Notes: a model not told the origin generated them from the letters alone. Counted from the stretch's first letter, positions 22,975 to 32,343 are shown. The stretch: 36,739 bases of DNA from UBA11524 sp964383815 (GCA_964383815.1 CAYLIC010000021.1:1-36739); one strand, 5' to 3'. Program-made: numbers and translations.

Positions 22975-25065
22975 TCAGGTGGTGGCGCCTTCGCCAATGG
23001 CGGGTGCATCGGGCTCGGCAGGCGGGTCGGTGGGCTTACCCACATAGTCCAGGGTGGTGAACTCCACCACCGTCTGGTTCTCCTCCCGGATGTCCCGGTA
23101 GAAGCCATCGTCCGTGCTGTAGCTGGTAATCTGCATGGTTACCCGGGCAATGGGAACCTCTGGCTGGACAAAATCGCCAAAGTTGAAGCGCCCGTGGGTG
23201 GTGTTGTCGCCCTCGTAGAGGGTGTAGCGGTAGGAACCCTCGAAGGAGTTGCCGCCGTTTTCGTGGCAGACAATGGGGTTGCCCTGGGCATCGTAGCAGC
23301 AAACCAGGAAGTAGAACCGGGCGATGGTCATGTTGCTCTCGTTGTTCACCACCATCTTAATCTGGTTGTCCTTCAGGTACAGGTCGGTAATCTTCAGCGC
23401 CTTGTCGTAGTTGCCCACGTTGACGGTGGCGGTGGTGGTGTAGCCGCCGTCCGCCGTGGTGCCGGTAATGGTGGTGGTGCCCCAGCGCTTGCCGGTAATG
23501 GCAGGCCGGTTGTTCTCGCCCTTTACGGTGGCGATGGTGGTATCGGCGCTGACCCAGCTCATGCCGGTGTTGCTGGCGTTTTCAGGCTCCAGCACCGCAT
23601 TGGCACGGATGCTCTCGTCCACGCCCACGGTGAGGGTATCGTTCTTCATGTGAACGCCCTCCACCGGCTGCAGCACGGAAACCTTGATTCTGTCGCTCTT
23701 CTTGCTGCCATCGGCGGTTTTCACGGTAATGTAGCACTCGCCCCGCTGGTGGCCGGTAATCAGGCCATTGGCATCCACGGTGGCAACGCTCTCCTTGCTG
23801 GAGGAGAAGGTAACGCTGGGATCGGTTACGGTTTGTGGCTGCACATCCCAGAACACCTGCAGGAAGGTGTTCACATTCAGGGACACCCTGTCCTCCGCAA
23901 AGGCAACCTTTGTAGCCAGCTGGTTCACCTTCACGGTGGCGCTGGCGGACACACCGGGGTAGTCCTCGCTCTGGCAGGTGATGGTGCAGGTGCCCACGGA
24001 CACAGGGGTCACCCTGCCGGCCTTGTTCACCTTTGCCACACTCTCATCGGAGGAGGACCAGACAACCTTCTTGTTGTTGGTGGTGTTGGGGGACACGGTG
24101 GCCTTCAGGTTTTTGGCGGAGCCAACGTTGATAATCAGGCTGGTGTCGCTCAGGGTGATGGACTCCGGCTGCTGCTTCACCGTCACCGCGAAGGTGGCCG
24201 TCTTGCCAGAGCCATCCAGGGCGGTAGCCTTGATGGTGGCGGTGCCCTTTGCCAGACCGGTCACCACGCCATTGGCATCCACCATGGCAACCTTTTCATT
24301 GCTGGAGGCCCAGGTCACAGCCTGGATGGAGGCATTCTCCGGGGAATACACGGGGGTCAGGGTCAGGGTGCCGCCAATCCAGGTGCTCTTTTCGCCGGTC
24401 AGCTGCAGGCGGGTCACCGGCTGCACCACCAGGGTGCGGTAGGTCAGCGCCACATCCGGGTTCTGGGCGCTGGCAACGGTGATGGTGCACTCGCCCGCGG
24501 CCTTGGGCTGCAGGTTGCTGCCGGACACCCGGACAATGCTCTCGTCCGAGGAGGTCAGGGTGTATTTGCGGTCGCTGGCGTCCTTGGGCAGGCATGTGGC
24601 CTGGATGGCCTGGCTCTTGCCCAGGCGCAGCACCAGCACTTTCTCCGGCTGGGCAGGCAGGGTATCGGCATTCAGCAGCGGCGTAACGAGGGGATCATCG
24701 GTGGAAAGCAGGTTCAGCTTGCCTTCGGTCACCTCAATGGTGGTCACCTTCCGCAGCACCTTCAGGGGGATGGTGGCCTTGAAGGTGCGCTTCTCGGTTT
24801 TCACCTGGGCGGTGATGGTCACGTTGCCCTTGTTCACGCCGGTCACAAGGCCGTTTTCATCCACCAGGGCAGTTTTCTCGGCATTGGAGGAGTAGGTCAC
24901 CTCGCCCGCTGCAGGGTCGCCCTCCAGCAGGAGGGAGGTTTGCAGGGTTTCACCCTCGAAAAGGGTGGTGACCGTCCGGTCGAACTTGCACACATTGTCC
25001 GCCAGGGCAGGCACAGCCAGGCAGCACAGGGCCAGCGCCACAAGCAAAATCTTTTTCAGCATCAT
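22975..25065 (-). CDS. Secreted protein with six bacterial Ig-like (BIG2) repeats
   Basis: 696 aa. A signal peptide (MMLKKILLVALALCCLAVPALA, cleavage before DN) is followed by an N-terminal segment and six BIG2-type repeats, each marked by a variant of SSNEKVAMVDANGVVTGLAKG. A unique C-terminal domain of about 150 residues follows (KALKITDLYLKDNQIKMVV onward). The tail is Pro/Glu-rich (PTDPPAEPDAPAIGEG). There is no LPXTG motif and no clear membrane anchor, so it may be released or held non-covalently. BIG2 domains occur in adhesins and in carbohydrate-binding or wall proteins; the function here is unknown. The start follows GGAGG; the second of two adjacent ATGs has the better spacing. Confidence 0.85.
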   Translation of the reverse strand: MMLKKILLVALALCCLAVPALADNVCKFDRTVTTLFEGETLQTSLLLEGDPAAGEVTYSSNAEKTALVDENGLVTGVNKGNVTITAQVKTEKRTFKATIPLKVLRKVTTIEVTEGKLNLLSTDDPLVTPLLNADTLPAQPEKVLVLRLGKSQAIQATCLPKDASDRKYTLTSSDESIVRVSGSNLQPKAAGECTITVASAQNPDVALTYRTLVVQPVTRLQLTGEKSTWIGGTLTLTPVYSPENASIQAVTWASSNEKVAMVDANGVVTGLAKGTATIKATALDGSGKTATFAVTVKQQPESITLSDTSLIINVGSAKNLKATVSPNTTNNKKVVWSSSDESVAKVNKAGRVTPVSVGTCTITCQSEDYPGVSASATVKVNQLATKVAFAEDRVSLNVNTFLQVFWDVQPQTVTDPSVTFSSSKESVATVDANGLITGHQRGECYITVKTADGSKKSDRIKVSVLQPVEGVHMKNDTLTVGVDESIRANAVLEPENASNTGMSWVSADTTIATVKGENNRPAITGKRWGTTTITGTTADGGYTTTATVNVGNYDKALKITDLYLKDNQIKMVVNNESNMTIARFYFLVCCYDAQGNPIVCHENGGNSFEGSYRYTLYEGDNTTHGRFNFGDFVQPEVPIARVTMQITSYSTDDGFYRDIREENQTVVEFTTLDYVGKPTDPPAEPDAPAIGEGATT

Positions 25066-25141
25066 ATCAGCCTCCGTCATGGGGAATGAAATCGTTTCCA
25101 ACCATACAACGCCGCAGCATTGCAAAATCATCCATGCTTAT

Positions 25142-25169
25142 AGTATATCCATGGAAATATTTTTTGCAA
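25142..25169 (-). promoter_or_regulatory. Promoter of the Ig-like protein gene
   Basis: On the minus strand TTGCAA (25164-25169), 16-bp spacer, TATACT (25142-25147), about 75 nt before the start. Confidence 0.5.
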
Positions 25170-25197
25170 TACCTATTGGGAAGAATTCACCGGCCCG

Positions 25198-25576
25198 TCA
25201 CGGGCGGGGGTCCTCCGCCAGGGCAGCGTAGACAGCCGTATCCACCAACCCCTGGTTGTTTCTGTCGGCCTTGCGGTGGATGCCCTCAAGCTGCATGCCG
25301 CACTTCTTCATCACGCCGCCGGAGTGGGGGTTGTTCACATCGTGCCTGGCTTCCACCCGCTGGTAGCCATCCTCAAACAGGCAGGTCATAATCCTGGCAC
25401 CAGCTGTTGAGAACCCAGGCAGATGCATCCACGCTGGCGTGGGGCGGCCAGGCGAGGTATTTGGTCACCTCCGGGTCGCTGGCCCAGTTGGCAAACATGG
25501 CAGGTGCATCCTCCATGGTGAAGCGCCGCAGCACCAGGCGGGGTGTTTCCAGGGTACGGGTTCCCCGGTTGTTCAT
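25198..25576 (-). pseudogene. Broken GNAT (RimJ/RimL-type) N-acetyltransferase gene
   Basis: Two minus-strand frames hold the two ends of one acetyltransferase. The first (25373-25576) starts behind AAGGAGG with TLETPRLVLRRFTMEDAPAM and stops after WVLNSWCQDYDLPV. The second frame continues to 25198 with FEDGYQRVEARHDVNNPHSG, GGVMKKCGMQLEGIHRKAD and a normal C-terminus. The middle of the domain, including the acetyl-CoA-binding segment (roughly 50-70 residues), is missing at the junction near 25385. An internal deletion with frameshift explains this; the gene cannot make an active enzyme. Full-length relatives are about 180 aa. Confidence 0.8.
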
Positions 25577-25646
25577 GGGAGTTCCTCCTTGGGGGTATTG
25601 GGGTGTGCGCCTGCGTCGCGGCGCGCACTCTGCACTGTTCCATCAG

Positions 25647-26561
25647 TTAAAACAGCGCGTCGATGAAATCCCTGGCAACGAAGGGCTGCAGGTCGTCGAT
25701 GCCCTCGCCCACGCCGATGTACCACACAGGGACTTCCAGCTCCTGGCGGATGGACAGGGCGATGCCGCCCTTGGCGGTGCCATCCAGCTTGGTGAGGATG
25801 ATGCCGCCGATTTCACACACTTCCTTAAAGGCGCGGGCCTGAGCAAGGCCGTTTTGCCCGGTGGTGGCATCCAGCACCAGGATGCAGCGCACGTCCGCCT
25901 CGGGGTATTCCCGGTCGATCACCCGGCGCATTTTGTTCAGCTCATCCATCAGGTTCTTCTTGTTATGCAGGCGGCCTGCGGTGTCCACAATCAGCAGGTC
26001 GGCATCCTGGGCCTTGGCGGACTTCACTGCGTCGAACACCACGGCGGCAGGGTCGGCACCCTCGTCATGCTTGACAATGGGCACCCGGGCACGCTCCGCC
26101 CAGATGGACAGCTGCTCGGCTGCGGCAGCACGGAAGGTATCGCCTGCAGCCAGCATCACCTTGCGCCCGATGGACTGGAACCGCAGGGACAGCTTGCCGA
26201 TGGTGGTGGTCTTGCCCACGCCGTTCACGCCAACCACCAGCATCACCATGGGCCACTTCAGCGGCGGGCGGGGGATGTCCATCTGCTCCACCATAATCTG
26301 CTTCAGCAGGTCTTTCGCCCGGGCGGCATCGGTGATTTTCCCGGCCTTCACCCGGGCGCGAAGCTCGTCCATGATGGCGGTGGTGGCCTTCACCCCGCAA
26401 TCGGACAGGATGAGAATGTCCTCCAGTTCCTCATAGAAATCCTCGTCAATCCGGCGGGTTTCCTTCACCAGCACGTCCACCTTGTCGGTCAGGTTGCCGC
26501 GGGTTTTGCTCAGGCCTTCCCGCAGGCGGGCAAACAGACCCTTTTTCTTTGTTTCGCTCAT
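25647..26561 (-). CDS. ftsY: Signal recognition particle receptor FtsY
   Basis: The SRP-receptor GTPase that docks ribosome-SRP complexes at the membrane for insertion of membrane proteins. A 304-aa NG-domain protein: N domain about 1-95, G1 loop GVNGVGKTTT (111-120), the DTFRAAAAEQL insertion-box region, DTAGRLHNKK and TKLDGTAKGG. The acidic A domain of E. coli FtsY is absent, as usual in Firmicutes. The start follows CAGGAGG; the upstream in-frame ATG lies inside mnmG's end region. It begins 34 bp after the mnmG stop on the same strand, so an mnmG-ftsY transcript is likely. Confidence 0.97.
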   Translation of the reverse strand: MSETKKKGLFARLREGLSKTRGNLTDKVDVLVKETRRIDEDFYEELEDILILSDCGVKATTAIMDELRARVKAGKITDAARAKDLLKQIMVEQMDIPRPPLKWPMVMLVVGVNGVGKTTTIGKLSLRFQSIGRKVMLAAGDTFRAAAAEQLSIWAERARVPIVKHDEGADPAAVVFDAVKSAKAQDADLLIVDTAGRLHNKKNLMDELNKMRRVIDREYPEADVRCILVLDATTGQNGLAQARAFKEVCEIGGIILTKLDGTAKGGIALSIRQELEVPVWYIGVGEGIDDLQPFVARDFIDALF

Positions 26562-26595
26562 ATGGTTCCTCCTGATTATTTGTAGGGAAAGTATA

Positions 26596-28467
26596 TCACA
26601 TTCCCGCGCCCGGGGCAAGGCGGCGCTTCTCCAGCCATACCATCAGCACGGCAACATCCGCTGGCGATACGCCGGGAATGCGGCTGGCAGCTGCCAGGGA
26701 GCGGGGTTTTTGCCGGTTCAGCTTCTGCCGTGCCTCCAGGCGCAGACCGGTGATGGTGCCATAGTCCACGTCCTCCGGCAGGAGCATATCCTCCATGGCG
26801 CGGGCGCGACGGATCAGCGCATCCTGCTTGTCCAGGTAGCCGGCATACTTGATGGCAATCTGCGCCTGCTCGCGGGCGGCGGCAGGGTGGGTCAGCAGCG
26901 AAGGTGTCATTTCCGCCAGGTGGTTCAGGGTGATGTCCGGACGGCGAAGCAGCTCCTCGGCAGAAAGCGTGCTTTCGGCAGGGGGCTGACCGTGGGAGGC
27001 CAGCCAGGCTGCACGGGCATTGCCGGGTGTGTAGCGAAGCTGCTTTAGTTCATCCACCAGGGCTGAAGTGGCTTGCTGCTTGCAGCGGGTTCGTGTCATG
27101 CGCTCTTCCGTCACCAGGCCGGCGGCATAGCCCAGATGGGTCAGGCGCAGGTCGGCATTGTCCTGGCGCAGGTGCAGCCGATGCTCGGCACGGGAGGTCA
27201 TCATCCGATAGGGTTCATCGGTACCCTTGGTGGTCAGGTCATCGGTCAGAACACCAATGTATGCCATGTCCCTTGTGAGAATCAGCGGCGGCTTGCCCTG
27301 GAGCATCAGGGCGGCGTTCATGCCTGCCAGCAGGCCTTGGCAGGCGGCTTCCTCATAACCGCTGGTGCCGTTGATTTGCCCGGCAAAGAACAGCCCGCTG
27401 TGGCGCAGGCTTTCCAGGGACGGGCGCAGCTCGCGACTGTCGATGCAGTCGTACTCAATGGCATAGGCCAGGCGAACCAATTCGCAACGATGCAGGCCGG
27501 GAATGGAACGGTACATCTCCCACTGTACATCCTCCGGAAGAGAGGTGGACATACCCTGAACGTACCATTCGCGGCTTTCCACGCCCTCCGGCTCAAGGAA
27601 GATTTGGTGCCTGTCCTTGTCGGCGAAACGGACAATCTTATCTTCAATGCTGGGGCAGTACCTGGGCCCAACGCCGTGAATCCTGCCGGAATACAGGGGC
27701 GCCCGGTGCAGGTTTCGGCGGATAATCTCGTGGGTTTCCGGGGTTGTCCAGGTCAGGTAGCACTGGTGGGTGTTGTGCAGCTCCCTGTCCGTCATGAAGG
27801 AGAAGGGAACCACAGGCTCGTCACCGGGCTGGGGGGTCATTTCATCAAAGTCGATGGAGCGCACATCCACCCGGGCCGGGGTGCCTGTCTTGAAGCGGCG
27901 CAGCTCATAGCCCAAATCAAGCAGGCTGGCGGAAAGCCCCGTGGCGCTCATCAGCCCCTGGGGGCCGCCGTCCCACTGGGCCTCGCCAATGATAATACGG
28001 CTTTTCAGGTACACACCTGTGGCAACCACCAGGGCCCGGCAGGGAATGCGCTGGCCCGTCATGGTGGTCACAGCCTGCACCCGGCCATCCGCCACCTCGA
28101 TGGAGGCAGCCTCCCCCTGGCGGACGGTCAAATGGGGCTGGGTCATCAGGGCACGGCGCATGCGGTTTTGATAGGCCTGCTTGTCTGCCTGAGCCCGAAG
28201 GCTGTGGACGGCAGGCCCCTTGCTGGTGTTCAGCATGCGGCTCTGCAGGAAGGTATCGTCAATGGCGCGGCCCATTTCGCCGCCCAGTGCATCCAGCTCC
28301 CGCACCAAATGTCCCTTGGCGGAGCCGCCGATCACCGGGTTGCAGGCCATCAGGGCAATGCCGTCCATGTTCAGGGTCAGGAGAAGGGTGTCCATGCCCA
28401 TGCGGGCCGCTGCCAGCGCTGCCTCGCACCCGGCGTGACCGCCGCCAATCACCACCACATCCGCCAT
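26596..28467 (-). CDS. mnmG: tRNA uridine-5-carboxymethylaminomethyl modification enzyme MnmG
   Basis: FAD-dependent enzyme which, with MnmE, makes the cmnm5 modification on wobble uridine 34 of tRNAs. 623 aa, normal length. The FAD-binding motif VIGGGHAGCEAALAAARMG lies at the N-terminus, NTSKGPAVHSLRAQ follows, then the FAD-binding GLFFAGQINGTSGYEEAA block, RAEHRLHLRQDNAD and the C-terminal helical domain (GVSPADVAVLMVWL). GGAAGGGGTG precedes the ATG. mnmE, its usual neighbour, is not in the window. Confidence 0.97.
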   Translation of the reverse strand: MADVVVIGGGHAGCEAALAAARMGMDTLLLTLNMDGIALMACNPVIGGSAKGHLVRELDALGGEMGRAIDDTFLQSRMLNTSKGPAVHSLRAQADKQAYQNRMRRALMTQPHLTVRQGEAASIEVADGRVQAVTTMTGQRIPCRALVVATGVYLKSRIIIGEAQWDGGPQGLMSATGLSASLLDLGYELRRFKTGTPARVDVRSIDFDEMTPQPGDEPVVPFSFMTDRELHNTHQCYLTWTTPETHEIIRRNLHRAPLYSGRIHGVGPRYCPSIEDKIVRFADKDRHQIFLEPEGVESREWYVQGMSTSLPEDVQWEMYRSIPGLHRCELVRLAYAIEYDCIDSRELRPSLESLRHSGLFFAGQINGTSGYEEAACQGLLAGMNAALMLQGKPPLILTRDMAYIGVLTDDLTTKGTDEPYRMMTSRAEHRLHLRQDNADLRLTHLGYAAGLVTEERMTRTRCKQQATSALVDELKQLRYTPGNARAAWLASHGQPPAESTLSAEELLRRPDITLNHLAEMTPSLLTHPAAAREQAQIAIKYAGYLDKQDALIRRARAMEDMLLPEDVDYGTITGLRLEARQKLNRQKPRSLAAASRIPGVSPADVAVLMVWLEKRRLAPGAGM

Positions 28468-28495
28468 TTGCTCACCCCTTCCGCTTATCGGCCTA

Positions 28496-28524
28496 CATTA
28501 TACCATACATTCACCCGGCAGGCA
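28496..28524 (-). promoter_or_regulatory. Promoter of mnmG-ftsY
   Basis: On the minus strand TTGCCT (28519-28524), 17-bp spacer, TATAAT (28496-28501), 28 bp before the mnmG start. Confidence 0.65.
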
Positions 28525-28564
28525 AAGAAAAACGGAAAAGCAGATGAAAAAACCGCCTGCAACA

Positions 28565-28593
28565 TTGACATATTTCGCACAAACTATTATAAT
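28565..28593 (+). promoter_or_regulatory. Consensus promoter of nifJ
   Basis: TTGACA (28565-28570), exactly 17 bp, TATAAT (28588-28593): a perfect sigma-A promoter, as expected for a very highly expressed gene. It implies a leader of about 160 nt. Confidence 0.9.
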
Positions 28594-28599
28594 TGACAC

Positions 28600-28762
28600 G
28601 ATAGAGGAGTTTCCGTGTTTTTGTCATGCGCTTATGCTGGCATGAAAGGACTGCCAACGGCCCTTTCACACCAGCACAGGTGCAGGATGAGATGCGGTTT
28701 TCCGGGCCGGTGGCGGGCAACCGCACCCGGTTCCAACAAGCGTCAAGGAGGTAAAAATCCCC
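28600..28762 (+). promoter_or_regulatory. Long structured 5' leader of nifJ
   Basis: The leader contains a nested hairpin at 28635-28676: TGCTGG/CCAGCA, GAAAGG/CCTTTC and GCC/GGC around an AAC loop, about 15 pairs. A second GC-rich stem (GCGG-GCAA-CCGC) lies near 28710-28722. Two small upstream frames are present: GTG at 28615 behind GAGGAG, ending inside nifJ at 28785, and ATG at 28626 ending at 28754 next to the nifJ ribosome-binding site. I match it to no known riboswitch. Coordinates start at the predicted transcription start. Confidence 0.45.
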
Positions 28763-31700
28763 ATGGCAATCAAGATGACCGTTGACGGCAACACAGCCGT
28801 CAGCCATGTCGCTTATGCATTTAGCGATGTGGCAGCTATCTACCCCATCACGCCTTCCTCCCCCATGGCGGAAGTCGCTGACGAGTGGTCCGCACAGAGC
28901 CGCAAGAACCTGTTCGGCCAGACCGTCAAAATTGCTGAGATGCAGTCCGAGGCCGGTGCGGCCGGTGCTGTTCACGGCTCCCTGGCCGCTGGCGCACTGA
29001 CCACCACCTTCACCGCCTCCCAGGGCCTGCTGCTGATGATCCCCAACATGTATAAGATCGCCGGCGAGCTGACCCCCGCGGTGTTCCATGTGAGCGCCCG
29101 CGCTCTGGCCTACCACGCGCTGTCCATCTTCGGTGACCATTCCGACGTGATGGCCTGCCGCCAGACTGGCTTTGCCATGCTGGCCAGCAACTCCGTTCAG
29201 GAAGCCTGCGACATGGCTCTGGTGGCTCACCTGGCTACCCTGAAGAGCTCCGTGCCCTTCCTGCACTTCTTCGATGGCTTCCGTACCAGCCACGAGATTC
29301 AGAAGATCGACGCTCCCACCTACGAGGAGATCGCTACCCTGATGCCCTGGGACAAGGTTGAAGAGTTCCGCGCCCGCGGCCTGAACCCCGAACATCCCCA
29401 CCAGGCTGGCACCGCCCAGAACCCCGACATTTACTTCCAGGGCCGTGAGGCTGGCAACAAGTTCTACCTGGCCGTGCCCGAGATTGTCGAGGAGACCATG
29501 AAGCAGGTTGGCGAGCTGACCGGCCGCCAGTACAAGCTGTTCGACTATGTTGGCGCTCCCGATGCCGACAAGGTTATCATCGCCATGGGCTCCGGCTGCG
29601 ACGTGGCTCACGAGGCTGTGAACAAGATGGTTGCCATGGGCGAAAAGGTTGGCCTGATTAAGGTTCACCTGTATCGTCCCTTCTCCGTGAAGCACTTCAT
29701 GGCTGCTGTTCCCGCCACCTGCAAGAAGATTGCCGTGCTGGACCGCACCAAGGAGTCTGGCTCCCTGGGCGAGCCCCTGTACCTGGATATCTGCGCTGCC
29801 CTGGCTGAGGAAGGCCGCAGCGATATCAAGGTTGTGGGCGGCCGCTATGGCCTGGGCTCCAAGGAGTTCACGCCTACCCATGTGAAGGCCGTTTTCGCCA
29901 ACCTGGACGGCGAGATGAAGAACCACTTCACCGTGGGCATTGTGGATGACGTGACCGGCACCTCCCTGCCCGTGGGCGAGCTGTTCAACGCTGCGCCCGA
30001 AGGCAGCATCTGCTGCAAGTTCTACGGTCTGGGTTCCGATGGCACCGTTGGCGCCAACAAGAACTCCATCAAGATCATCGGCGACCACACCGAGCTGTAT
30101 GCTCAGGCATACTTCTCCTACGACTCCAAGAAGTCCGGCGGCCTGACCGTGAGCCACCTGCGCTTCGGCAAGACCCCCATTCAGTCTCCCTATCTGATTG
30201 ATGCAGCCGACTTCATCGCCTGCCACAATCCTGCCTATGTGACCATGTACGACATGGTGTCCTCCCTGAAGGACAATGGCGTGTTCCTGCTGAACTGCCA
30301 GTGGAGCGCTGACGAGCTGGATGCTCACCTGCCCGCCTCCATGAAGCAGCTGCTTGCCAAGAAGAACGCCAAGATGTACATCATCGACGCCATTGACCTG
30401 GCTGCGAAGGTGGGCATGGGCAACCGCATCAACACCATCATGCAGGCTGCCTTCTTCAAGCTGGCAGACGTGATTCCCTACGAGCAGGCCGACGAGTACA
30501 TGAAGGCCTATGCCAAGAAGACCTATGGCAAGAAGGGCGACGCCATTGTTCAGAAGAACTGGGACGCCATCGACATTGCTATCTCCGGCCTGGTGAAGGT
30601 GGACGTGCCTGCTGAGTGGGCCACCGCTACCACCGGTGCCGAGGCTGCCAAGGTTGAAGGCACCACCGAGTACTTCGATACCTTCGTGAAGCCTGTGCTG
30701 AGCCAGGAAGGCGACAAGCTGCCCGTATCCGCCCTGGATCCCCGCGGCATTGTGCCCACCGGCACCACCAAGTTTGAGAAGCGCGGCATCGCGGTGAAGG
30801 TTCCCATGTGGATTCCTGAAAACTGCGTGCAGTGCGGCAACTGCGCTCTGGTTTGCCCCCATGCCTGCATCCGTCCCATCTACACCGTGGATGGCGCCCA
30901 GCTGCCCGAGGGCTATGTGACCAAGAAGGCCACCGGCAAGGAGTTTGCCGGCATGCAGTATCGCATGCAGGTCAGCCCCCTGGACTGCACCGGCTGCGGC
31001 AACTGCGTTGAGGTGTGCCCTGCCAAGGTGAAGGCCCTGAGCATGGAAACCATGGAATCCCAGAAGAAGGAAGAAGCCAACTGGGAGTTCGCCATGACCG
31101 TGCCGGAAGTGGCTGACCGTATTGCCAACAAGGCTTCTGTGAAGAACTCTCAGGCGCTGAAGCCCCTGTTCGAGTTCTCCGGCGCCTGCGCGGGCTGCGG
31201 CGAAACCCCCTATGTGAAGCTTGTCACCCAGCTGTTTGGCGACAGGATGATCGTTGCCAACGCCACGGGCTGCTCCTCCATCTATGGCGGTTCCGCTCCC
31301 ACCTGCCCCTATACCACCAACAACGAGGGTCATGGTCCCGCTTGGGCCAACTCCCTGTTCGAGGACAATGCTGAGTTCGGCTTCGGCATGAACCTGGCTG
31401 TGAACCAGCGTCGCGCCAAGCTGGCTGACCTGGTGAAGGCTCTGGCTGAGAAGTGCCCCGATTGGGCCGAGTATCAGGAAGCCGCCAAGGAATGGCTGGA
31501 CAACATGGACGATGCTGAGGGCTCCAAGGCTGCTGCCAAGAAGATCATCGCCTGCGTGGAAGGCTGCAAGGACTGCGGCTGCGAGTGCGACGACCTGTGC
31601 AAGCAGATCTACGCTGCCAAGGATATGCTGGTGAAGAAGTCCATCTGGATCTTCGGCGGCGACGGCTGGGCATACGACATTGGCTACGGCGGTGTTGACC

Positions 31701-32269
31701 ATGTGCTGGCCCAGAATCAGGACGTGAACATCCTGGTGCTGGATACCGAGGTGTATTCCAACACTGGCGGCCAGGCTTCCAAGTCCACCCCCACCGGCTC
31801 TGTGGCTAAGTTTGCCGCTGCTGGCAAGCGCACCAAGAAGAAGGATCTGGGCATGATGGCCATGAGCTATGGCTATGTGTATGTGGCTACCGTTGCCATG
31901 GGCGCCAATCCCCAGCAGCTGCTGAAGGCCATGACCGAGGCCGAGGCTTACCATGGCCCGTCCCTGATTATTGCCTATGCGCCCTGCATCAACCACGGTA
32001 TCAACATGGGCCTGGCCCAGGCTGAGATCCGCAAGGCTGTTGACTGCGGCTATTGGCCCCTGTATCGCTTCAACCCCGACAACGAGAACCCCATGACCAT
32101 CGACTCCAAGGAGCCGACTGGCGATTATCAGGAGTTCCTGAAGGGTGAGGTGCGCTACACCGCGCTGGCGAAGCTGTTCCCCGAAGCTGCCAAGACCCTG
32201 TTCGAGCAGGCCGAAGAGGACGCCAAGTATCGCCGCGAATCCTACAAGAAGATGGCTGGCCAGGAGTAA
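28763..32269 (+). CDS. nifJ: Pyruvate:ferredoxin (flavodoxin) oxidoreductase, single-chain
   Basis: Oxidises pyruvate to acetyl-CoA and CO2 and reduces ferredoxin, the central step of fermentative pyruvate use in anaerobes. The 1168-aa homodimer-type chain has all domains in order: the alpha-type N-terminal domain (YPITPSSPM at 27-35), the CoA-binding and gamma domains (to about 630), a 2[4Fe-4S] ferredoxin domain with Cys688/691/694/698 and Cys742/745/748/752, and the TPP-binding C-terminal part with the proximal-cluster cysteines in CAGCGE (809-814), GDGWAYDIG (966-974) and SNTGGQASKSTPTG. GTCAAGGAGG precedes the start. Codon choice is strongly biased, avoiding TTA, CTA and TCA, as in highly expressed genes. 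Confidence 0.98.
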   Translation: MAIKMTVDGNTAVSHVAYAFSDVAAIYPITPSSPMAEVADEWSAQSRKNLFGQTVKIAEMQSEAGAAGAVHGSLAAGALTTTFTASQGLLLMIPNMYKIAGELTPAVFHVSARALAYHALSIFGDHSDVMACRQTGFAMLASNSVQEACDMALVAHLATLKSSVPFLHFFDGFRTSHEIQKIDAPTYEEIATLMPWDKVEEFRARGLNPEHPHQAGTAQNPDIYFQGREAGNKFYLAVPEIVEETMKQVGELTGRQYKLFDYVGAPDADKVIIAMGSGCDVAHEAVNKMVAMGEKVGLIKVHLYRPFSVKHFMAAVPATCKKIAVLDRTKESGSLGEPLYLDICAALAEEGRSDIKVVGGRYGLGSKEFTPTHVKAVFANLDGEMKNHFTVGIVDDVTGTSLPVGELFNAAPEGSICCKFYGLGSDGTVGANKNSIKIIGDHTELYAQAYFSYDSKKSGGLTVSHLRFGKTPIQSPYLIDAADFIACHNPAYVTMYDMVSSLKDNGVFLLNCQWSADELDAHLPASMKQLLAKKNAKMYIIDAIDLAAKVGMGNRINTIMQAAFFKLADVIPYEQADEYMKAYAKKTYGKKGDAIVQKNWDAIDIAISGLVKVDVPAEWATATTGAEAAKVEGTTEYFDTFVKPVLSQEGDKLPVSALDPRGIVPTGTTKFEKRGIAVKVPMWIPENCVQCGNCALVCPHACIRPIYTVDGAQLPEGYVTKKATGKEFAGMQYRMQVSPLDCTGCGNCVEVCPAKVKALSMETMESQKKEEANWEFAMTVPEVADRIANKASVKNSQALKPLFEFSGACAGCGETPYVKLVTQLFGDRMIVANATGCSSIYGGSAPTCPYTTNNEGHGPAWANSLFEDNAEFGFGMNLAVNQRRAKLADLVKALAEKCPDWAEYQEAAKEWLDNMDDAEGSKAAAKKIIACVEGCKDCGCECDDLCKQIYAAKDMLVKKSIWIFGGDGWAYDIGYGGVDHVLAQNQDVNILVLDTEVYSNTGGQASKSTPTGSVAKFAAAGKRTKKKDLGMMAMSYGYVYVATVAMGANPQQLLKAMTEAEAYHGPSLIIAYAPCINHGINMGLAQAEIRKAVDCGYWPLYRFNPDNENPMTIDSKEPTGDYQEFLKGEVRYTALAKLFPEAAKTLFEQAEEDAKYRRESYKKMAGQE

Positions 32270-32284
32270 CCCTCCCCGCCGCCC

Positions 32285-32313
32285 GGCCCCCTGCCATGCG
32301 CAGGGGGCCTTTG
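32285..32313 (+). terminator. First terminator after nifJ
   Basis: Perfect 9-bp stem GGCCCCCTG / CAGGGGGCC with a 7-nt loop followed by TTT, 15 bp after the stop codon. Confidence 0.75.
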
Positions 32314-32343
32314 CGTTCCATCCACGCAACACAACCATCATGA

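Noticed and set aside
22975..23040. LPXTG-like sorting signal at the end of the Ig-like protein
   Set aside because: The C-terminus is PTDPPAEPDAPAIGEGATT, without a sorting motif, hydrophobic segment or basic tail.
28600..28762. TPP riboswitch before nifJ (the enzyme uses thiamine diphosphate)
   Set aside because: The conserved CUGAGA and ACCUGAUCUGG-type segments of the TPP aptamer are absent.
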